DNA of 15,447 bases from Sherwoodlollariibacterium sp049275655 (lineage in GTDB: Bacteria > Omnitrophota > Gorgyraeia > Gygaellales > Profunditerraquicolaceae), in NCBI GenBank assembly GCA_049275655.1, contig JBASUY010000026.1, positions 1 to 15,447 on the forward strand, written 5' to 3'. Positions 1 to 9,300 of this stretch are shown one piece after another. The notes under the pieces were generated by a model. It saw only the letters and a list, made by a program, of their open reading frames with translations. It was not told the DNA's origin and ran no database searches. Positions within the stretch are counted from its first letter, which is position 1; every line of letters begins with the position of its first letter. The position numbers were made by a program, and so were the translations under genes.

Positions 1-318
1 TTAATAACTTTAGGGGTAGTAGCAGTTAAGTTATTTTTAAGGCTTAATAAGAGCAGTAAATCTAAAGATTTAAAGAGTATGGAAGAAACCTATATTAAAT
101 GGGTTCTTGAGAAAAATCCGGGGCTTGAGTTAAGGTTAAAAGAATCAAGGGATTACAATGTTGCTTATTTGTTAGCCTTAAACGCATTTAAAAGGGCCAC
201 AGGAAGTAAACACGAGGAGTTTTCTGCTACCCTTGCAGATAGGTATTATAAAGATAAAGATGGGCAAAAGATACCCGAAGACGGTAAGGAATCAATAGGC
301 CAGGTTAGGTTTTACGCA
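1..318 (+). other. Segment 0: C-terminal part of a module that begins upstream of the window
   Basis: This is in-frame sequence before the first DNGG linker, with no recognised fold. The first codons, before the ATG at 79, encode a short hydrophobic stretch followed by a basic, Lys- and Ser-rich stretch. From residue 1 to 80 the sequence is charged and mostly helical in composition. Because the frame is open to base 1, this is best read as the tail of an earlier module rather than as the protein's N terminus. Confidence 0.6.
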
Positions 319-3300
319 GACAACGGCGGTTCTTACACGCCTACAGATACTCAATCTTGGGGCAAGCTAAAAGCACTTGCCTTAAAGATGAAAAAGATAA
401 CCATGAATAGTAGCTTTGAAATAGATCCAGAACGTGCTAACCGCTACTCTATACGCTTTAAAGATAAAGGTGAAGATATGCTATTAGATTATTCTAAAAA
501 CCTTATTAACGAAGAAGTGGTAGAATTACTTTTATCCTTGGCCAAAGAAGCTAAATTAGATAAGGCGATTGAGGATATGTTCACCGGCGTTAGAATCAAC
601 AAAACCGAAAACAGGGCAGTATTGCATACAGCTCTAAGGAACTTATCCAATACCCCTGTTTATGTTGAAGGCGAGAGTAAAAACGTAATGGATGATATAA
701 ACTATGTATTAAACCAGATGAAGGTTTTTTCTGAAAGTATTATCTCCGGAAGCTGGCGTGGTTATACGAATCGGCCCATTACGGATATAGTCAATATTGG
801 TATTGGTGGCTCTGACTTGGGCCCAGTTATGGTAACCGAGGCCTTAAAAAGGTATGCTGTACGCAAAAACCTAAGAGTGCATTTTGTCTCTAATGTGGAC
901 GGGACGCATATAGCAGAGACCCTGGTAAAGTTAAAACCTAAGACCACTCTTTTTATAGTCGCCTCAAAGACATTTACAACTCAGGAGACTTTAACTAATG
1001 CCAATACCGCAAAGGCTTGGTTTTTAAATAAAGCAAAAGACAAGGAGCATATTAAGAAGCATTTTGTAGCCCTCTCTACAAATACAGAGGAAGTCACAAG
1101 GTTCGGCATAGATAAGGATAATATGTTTGAGTTTTGGGACTGGGTAGGAGGCAGGTTCTCCTCTTGGTCAGCGATAGGCCTATCCATAGCCTGTTATATA
1201 GGTTTTGAAAACTTTAAAAATTTTCTTGCCGGAGCGCATGCAATGGATAACCATTTTAGGTATGAAAAAGACCTTACAAAGAATATTCCGGCAATCTTAG
1301 CCCTCTTAGGCATCTGGTACAATAACTTTTTAGGCGCTCAAACCCATGCCGTACTTCCCTATGACCAGCATTTACACAGGTTACCCGCGTATCTTCAGCA
1401 GTTGGATATGGAGTCAAACGGCAAAAGTATAGATCTTAATGGTAATCCTGTTGATTACCAGACAGGGCCGATTATATGGGGAGAGCCCGGAACTAATGGC
1501 CAGCATGCCTTTTATCAGTTAATGCACCAAGGGACTAAGCTTATACCCGCTGATTTTATCTTCTTTGCTCAAAGAAGCCCCCAAAGGCTTGACAATAACC
1601 CTGTTATGGGAGAACGTTTTGATCTACAACACAAGGTATTCCTTGCTAACCCTTCAGCTCAAGCAGAAGCCTTAATGCGTGGGAAAGACGCTAAGGAAGC
1701 AAGAGAAGAATTAATGAGGCAGAACGCTAAAATCGAGGAGATTGATTACCTCACTCCATTTAAAACCTTTATTGGAAATCGCCCGACAAATTCAATACTC
1801 ATTAATAAACTAACCCCCTACACCTTAGGCATGCTTATAGCAATGTATGAGCATAAGATATTTGTTCAAGGGGTTATTTGGAATATAAATAGCTTTGACC
1901 AATATGGGGTTGAGTTAGGGAAAACTCTTGCCAAGCGTATCTTTGACCCTGAGCGTGGCATAGACCAGCTTAAGCCGGGCACAGAAGCGCCCGGGCACGA
2001 CCCATCTACCGCCAACATTATTAAAGTTTACAAGGAGATGATCAGTGCTCCTATATACCGCGACAACGGCGGTTCTTATGATAGCAAGAAAGATAATTCT
2101 TTAACAGAGGCCCCTAATAGTATTTGTCTAATAGGGTCAGAGAAAGGTTTAGGAGTTAATCCATCTATTCTATCTAAGATAGGCACGATGTATATTAAAG
2201 ATATATCCGACAATAAAGTGAGGTTTGCAGTCTCTCCTCTTTTTCTAGAAAATATCTCCTATATAAGCATGCAGGATATTGCTTTAGGCGTTGATATTAA
2301 AGAGGTAGGAGGGATAGAGAGGCTCATATTCAAGTTTAAATCAGATAATAAGATAAAGTTACTTGATTCTATAGTTTATAGCGTTTGGCTCCATGAGCTT
2401 GCCCATATACGTAAGGATGAAGGAAGCCTAACAATAGATAGCGATGAATTGAGGGCAAATTCCATGAGGGGGGATATTTATCTATACGTTAATATCGCAG
2501 CGATATTATGGTATTGGTTTTATTATGCTGATATCTCTTTATCCGGGGGGGTAAAAAATAGCCATGTAGTTAAGGATTTTATAGAGGGTTTTTTGATTCA
2601 CAATAAAAGCTTCTCATTTCTATTGAACGAAGAAGGTTCAATTGAAGAGATTTCAAAGTTTGTTATATTTTTTAATGTCTTCTTCGTAAATTTTCAAGAT
2701 AAGATTAACCGGCAGGGGAATAAGGGTAGCGTTAACGCAGGTGCGGATATATTCTTAAAAGCTTGGCAGGGGTTGATTCAAGAAAGGCACAACGGCTTAG
2801 ACTGGGATGATTTTGAAGAAGATTTTTCCTTAGCTGATTTTAATAATATTGAAGGCCCTTCTAATGAGGGGGGCATTTTTTATAAGAACTATAAGGAAGG
2901 TAAAGTATTAAATATCTTACAGGAGAAAGATGCGCGGCAATTTGCCAGTGATAACGGGGGCAGTTATGTAAATAAAGATAGAGTAGGTATATTTACTATT
3001 AACGATTATAGCCAGAAGCAAAAGAGGGCAGAGAGTAATCTTGTAAGGTTATTATCAGAAGATAGCTCTTTTTCTTTAGTGCATAACTCTGATATTAAAT
3101 TACAGCCTACTTCTTTAGGGGATAGGGAGCATGAATTAATGGAGAAGGTCTTAGAAAAAATTTTTAAAAGGCAAAGCGCAACTTTATTTTTAACCGGTGG
3201 CCTTTTTGGTTGTTGTATATTAAGCGCTTTTAAGATAGCGGTGATACGCGCCCTTTTTATAGAAAATAAACCTATTCATCTAATTATGCTTGAAGATTGT

Positions 3301-6300
3301 ATAGACGGAAAAAAGGAAGAACCGTATTTTCGTAAATACTTTGATTTTCTTAAAAAACTCTCAGTTAATGTTATCGCTTTAAGGGATGGGAATACTATTT
3401 TTATAAATGCGCCGGAAGATCGACCCGGCTTTAGTGTAGTTGTTTCTTTTTATAGTTCAGTAGATAGATTTACGCAACGTTACTTAAAATCTAAGTACTA
3501 CCCTGATATGCCATTAGCATCCGATAAAAGGCTTAAAGAACTTTTCCTACGAAGAAAAGAGGCTATCAGGGGTGCAGAAAAATTAAGAAGGCATCTTTTC
3601 TATGCAGTTATGGGGCTTGGGGAGCGTGCTTTATACCACGCAGATTCCTGCGTTTCTCTTTTTAACCTCTATTTTACCTGTTTAAGTTTAGTAGCTCAAA
3701 AGGGCATAAATAATATAGAAGGGTTAATGAAAGTTTTATTAGGGATGAACCATGAATTTCAGGAGATTTCATCCGGAGTAGTTTTCTTAGATTCCGATAC
3801 GACTGATGCGATAGCAAAGGTTATGCAGTTTCGCCCGGTAATATCTAATATCAGTAATATTGAAGAGTTTATCTGTATATTCAGGAGTTTAATTGCTTGC
3901 GCTATGGCTTTTAACTACCAAGAACCAAAGTATCTCGAAGCTTTAAGGAAGCTTTTGTCTTTATATGATAAAGAGGGGAAGATAAATTCTTTTAGCGACT
4001 TAGACGCGTTGATAAATATATCTTTAATTGATTCAGTTTATTTTAACCTAAAGGCCTCTGAATTATTGCGCAAAAGAAAAAGGCCGGTTTATTGCGATAA
4101 TGGAGGGGAATTTGCTTTAGTGGGCTATAATTGCCCTTTTTTTACGGTAGATGAGCATCAAGAGGCGTATCCTTTTATAAAAGATTATGTAGAAAGAGTT
4201 GGTAGGCCATTTACGCTTATCAATTTTGACGCACATTCTGATATGGGTAGGGTTGATTCCTCATCAGTTTCAAATTGGAATTGGGTAACTTTCTTGTTGA
4301 GCAATGGCTTAATCAGTGATTATTATTGGGTTTCAAGCCGCCTTAGGTCGAGCGGTTTTATTTTGCATTATGACAATAAAGGCAAACTTTTAAATAGTAA
4401 GGAACAGGATTTTTCAGGATGTATTGGGAAGGATGCGATTGTCAGTATTGATTTAGACTATATTATTCCAAAAAATTTTCCGGAGGAGATAGATGAAAGA
4501 AGAATAGCCATTACGATAAATGGCATATTTAGGATTTTGCGGGAGAATAATATAAAGCCCTGCATGGTTATTATATCTCGTTCTTTAGATTTTATTATAC
4601 CCGCCTTAGAGTGGGAGGCAAGGTCAAGGCTAGGCTCTTGCGATAACGGAGGAAGTTTTAGTATTCCGGCAAGTAAAGAAGTTTATCCCGATGATAATTA
4701 TGTTTTAAGGCAAAGTTTTTCTCTTCATAAGAGAATGATGTTAAATAAGGCTGGAGATTATGATACCCTTAGTAGGCTCTGGGAAGAAGAGTTTATGGAA
4801 TATGGAAGGCAATCGCCAGAGAGAGCTCCAAGAGATGGTTTTATCAGATTGCTTGATGACCAAGATATTCTTGAAGCAGTCAGGCCCCTACCTCATTTTT
4901 TACTTCAAAACATTACTTATCGTCGCGCTGAAAGCTCCATACCTCTTTTTATAACTATTTTTGAGGAGTCGGGTGTTTTAAAAGGTGAAATTACAATAGC
5001 GGACATTAGTAAAGCAGAGTTTAGGGGTATAATTTCAGCAGCGCAAAATACGGGATTTTTTGCGGCAAGCGGGCTTAATACCAAAAAAGAGCAATTTGCT
5101 TTCTTACGGGAAGTACTAAAGCTTTCTTTTGTTCATGAGGCCGGAGAATTATTTACTTTTTTAAATCAGGATATTATGTATATCTGGGAGAGCATTGGCG
5201 ATATATTTCCGCATGGCGCTACGCGGCTTATTGTAAGGTCAAAAAGGATAGTGCGTGATTTACGCCATGAATTCTGCGATTGTCTTATGCCTTATTTTTG
5301 GCCGGATAACCCTATCCTAAAACGTTTTAATTTAAGTAATGAAGCTAGAGAGGCAATCGCGAAAATCCTGGCAATCGCTGAATCCCGGCAATTTGCTTCG
5401 TATATGCCCTTGGATAAGATTCAAAATAATTCCTGTCCTGGCAATGCAAAAAATAATTTGGTTGATATTAAGCGAGATAATGGGGGTGATTATCAGAAAA
5501 GTGTTCGGGAAATGGTTGAGGAGCCGGATGGAAAAATCTCCATTGTTTTCAGGGGGAGAAAAGTTACTGCTACGCTTTACCGTTGGCGAAGAAGGATTGA
5601 CGCTATAATTTCTGCCTTATCTGAAGAAGAAAGGGATTTGAAGAAATTTTATTTTTGCCTTAATAGAATAATAGAAAGCCAGGATGCAGAGGAGATGAAA
5701 AAGGATATCTTAGCTTGTATGCAATATGTAAAAGGCGCGCAGTTAGGGGAGAAGAAGGCGGTTTTTAGAAAACTTGAAGATGCTTTAGATTTTTTAAATT
5801 TAAATAAAATGAGTTTTGTTTTGGAAACATTAAACGCTATCATCCCCTTAATTGAATTAAGGCTTGCCCAGATAAAAAATGAAGATGAGAGCCTGGAGAA
5901 CTGGAGAAAACAGTTATGCCTGAAAGCAGCTTTTCGTATCAATAGAGTTAAAGGCAGAGTTGATTTAGTAAGGGAAATGAGCGGAAAAACACTAACCCCT
6001 GCATTTATTGAGCAGATAAATTACAAATTAAACGGGATGTTTAGGTGGCCTTTTCTTAATGAGCCTGATTTTAGCGGAATGCGCAATGAAATTAAGCGTA
6101 TAATTGCTATCTTGCAGAAGTTTTCTTCCCCTCAAAAAAACAAAAAGACAAAACATGAATTATCCGAAAAGTTTTTTATATTAAAAAATTTGGCAGAAGG
6201 AGCAGCCGAGGTAAATGCGTTTATTTCAACATTTGGCGGGGCGATTAATCGTGCTGCTAACAAAAAAGAAGAGTTTGCAAGGGTTTATCAGGAGTGGGCG

Positions 6301-9300
6301 GCAAAGAGCAGTTTGGTGCGTGGAGCGCCCCGTTACTGGAGGGCTTGCCTGTATAAAACAATATTTGTTTCCGAGAAAAACTCTCCCTCGTGTTTTAAGG
6401 CCTTAGAAACAATTCTTATAGTTATCAGTATTCCTGAATTCAGGAAGTTATTCCATAATTTAAAGATTAATAAGCGTCATAATATTTTAAGCGTGCTTTT
6501 AAATTATCTTTCTTCTAATCCTGCGGTTATCAACGCAAGGCGTATTCCTCTTTGCGAGCGGGATGATTTTTTACGTAAAATCATAACTGCAAGCCGGCAG
6601 GATTATAATTTGGATGAAGAAGCTAATGCAGGCGATATAGCCAAGCTTTACCAGGCATTTGAATTAAAAGAGGGCGTTACCGATTTTGAGTCTTTACCCG
6701 TTTGGCAAAAGATACCTGAAGAGCTTAAAGAGGACTTAAAAAAGATCAGCGTATTTAAGAATGGGGGATTTTTGTTCTCGCGCTTTTTAGAAAAAATCTC
6801 AGGCCTTCTTAAATATAATGGGCCTGCAGCAGATTTAGCGCATAGGGCAGTATATAATATAGTTAAGAAGATGTCTTTAGCTGTTACTATGGAGAGAGAC
6901 GCAAATGGTTGTATCTTGGGGCTTTCTGGAGAGTTATCAGGCATATATGAAATTTTAATTAAACAGGGAAGCGTATTAAACAAAATCTCCGTAGGAGAAT
7001 TAGAATCATTAAATAAGCAGGTTTTTCCGGCTGAAGGGGTAGTTAAAGAATTTGATGCGGTCAACAATAACTCAATCTTTGAATTTAAATTCCGCCTTAC
7101 TTTACGAAAGCTTTATCAGCAGGTAATAGCAGGCATAGATTCTGCTAGTATGCCGCATTTAAAAGTGCTTACTGATTACCCGCAGTTTAATAAAATTCGT
7201 AATTTAGTTTATTTTGGTGAATCGGATTTAGGGTATGTTTCAAGCGCAATTATAGAATTTATAAAAAACAGGCCTGATATTGCTTCAAAGGTCATTTTGA
7301 CTAAGAAAGGATTAGCGGTTAAATTATCCTTGCCTGAGGTAAAAGAGTTTTTATTATCCGAAGCAACTTTATCATTATTTAAGCTTGAGCACAAAAAGTT
7401 TAAGAATAAAAGTGGCAATAATAATTTTTTGTGGCAGCTTCATTCAGCAGAGGATATTATAAACAGAAAAATCAGCCAATTAGGGAAAGAGAAGTTTGAC
7501 GTAATAATCGCCTGCAGCAATATACCCTTTAATCTGCTTAATAAAATAAGAGACTTAAAGTTTAAAATGGAGAGTAAGAAAAAAGTAAATATAAGTTTTT
7601 TACTTAATGTTTTTAAACTGCAGGCAGAGCGCTCTAATATAAGGTATGGGTACGATTTTCCTCTGTTGGCGAAAACCAGTGAGGTGCGTTTGGTTTCTAT
7701 AAAATCACTTATGGAGTTATATGACAGAAGGTTTAGGTTTGATTCAAGGGAAGCTAAAATAATAAATACAATTGCAGAGGATATGTCGAAGGGCATTGTC
7801 AAAAACACCGATGATAAAGCGATTGTTGTGCATTTAAAGAAAGACGGAAACATGTTTCTTCATGATGGCCGGCACAGGCTGGAAGCTTTAGCCTTGCTTG
7901 GCATAGATTATGTTTATGCGCATGTAATACATATTGACGCCAGCCGTGATAACGGTGGTTTTTTAGAGGCCCCCCGGGCTCTTATAAAAGATGTTGAAAG
8001 AATTGATTTGCCTGCGGGAATGAATATCCAAAGAAGGCAGGATATCGAACTTATTGTAGAAGGGCCTTTGGTTAAGGCTTGTCAGGAACTTTTTGACAAA
8101 GGGGTGGTAACGGTTAATAGCTCTGCTAATAGTATAAATATAGGCATTGGAGCTTTCATTAAGATAGATAGAAGTGCTTTGTCTCCAGAAAATTTGTTGA
8201 TAGCTAACAGAATTTGTCAAGGCATAGACGAAGATGAGCTTGAAATTTTAGTGGATGAAGATACTACAGTAGAGGAGGTTGAAAGAGAGGCGCTAAGATT
8301 GGCTGCTTTATTTGTTGACCAAAAGGATTTTCCCCGCTTGCCTTATCAGTGGGTTAAGCTAAGGCATTTAGATAAGTTTGGAATATTAGAAAGGAAAGAA
8401 ACAAAATCAGTTTATCGTAATAACGGCGGTGGCTATTTAGGGTGTTTGGAAGATAAACTAGCAGTAAGGAAGATTTGCGCAGGCGGGCCAATTATGACCC
8501 CGCAATTGTTCGATTGTAAAAGCCTTGTATGTTTAGTGGATAATATTTTGGGAAAAAAGATTAACCTTCCTTTGATTTATAAATTTAGGAAAATACACGA
8601 CGGGTTAGGAATATTTTATATTGAAGAAGACAAAAAAGGAAAAATAGTTATCACTATGTCTTATTTGCCTGTTCATCCTGATTTTACGGATTATTTATCT
8701 ATGCTAGCTCCTGAGAAAGCAAAAGTTGACTTAGATAAGTCAATTGTTTCAGCAGAGTTTGACCCTAAAGAGATAAGAGAGTTTGTTATTAAACTTGAGT
8801 CCGAAATGCGAAGGAAAACAAAAGACAAAGGTTATGCTGAATCTGTTTACAGCTATGTTTTCCGGGTATCTGATTGCGCTTATGAAACCAGATATATCGC
8901 AGAAGGCGTATTTGGAAAAGAGTTTTCTTTGCGTGAAGATGCCGGTTATTCTAGAATAGGAGCTTCGCATTATTTTTCTAATTTTTCAGGCAGGATTAAT
9001 GCAAGGCTTATGGAAGAAGGATTCCCTAGCCATTTATATAGGGAGTATATACCCTATGAAAAAATTGAAAGTTTTGAAGCTTATATTAAAAGGCTGCTTA
9101 AAGCAGAGCACGAATATATATATTCCGCTCTTATTAATTTAGGGCTTATTCTTGAAGGGATTAAGTTTAAGGTAGAATTTGACCTTATGTGGGCGCTTCC
9201 TTCTATGGAGGGCGATTTTCCAAAGCCGCTTTTGATTGAGCTAAGGTATAGCTTTCCGAATAATTTTTACGATAAGAAACCGTTACATCGCAATAACGGC

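Noticed and set aside
2860..2880. NEGGIF (residues 929-934) as a further linker
   Set aside because: It lacks the N-G-G core order and lies only 29 residues before the clear linker 3. It is probably chance in a Gly/Asn-rich loop.
4096..4113. GGAGG-like sequence in linkers 4 and 5 as Shine-Dalgarno sites for internal translation starts of modules
   Set aside because: Only two of nine copies have GGAGG, and no suitably spaced in-frame ATG, GTG or TTG follows them. The other copies use ggc ggt or similar codons.
4760..5608. Plus-strand overlapping frames at 4760-4954 and 5339-5608 as overprinted genes or frameshift products
   Set aside because: The main frame continues uninterrupted with normal composition through both, and neither shows a ribosome binding site or a recognisable motif.
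5649..9000. Antisense reading frames of 60-140 codons opposite the giant ORF, including 6648-7067 and 7440-7853
   Set aside because: They have low-complexity Leu/Ser/Phe-rich composition, no domain motifs, and lie wholly opposite a long coding frame in AT-rich DNA. They are shadows.
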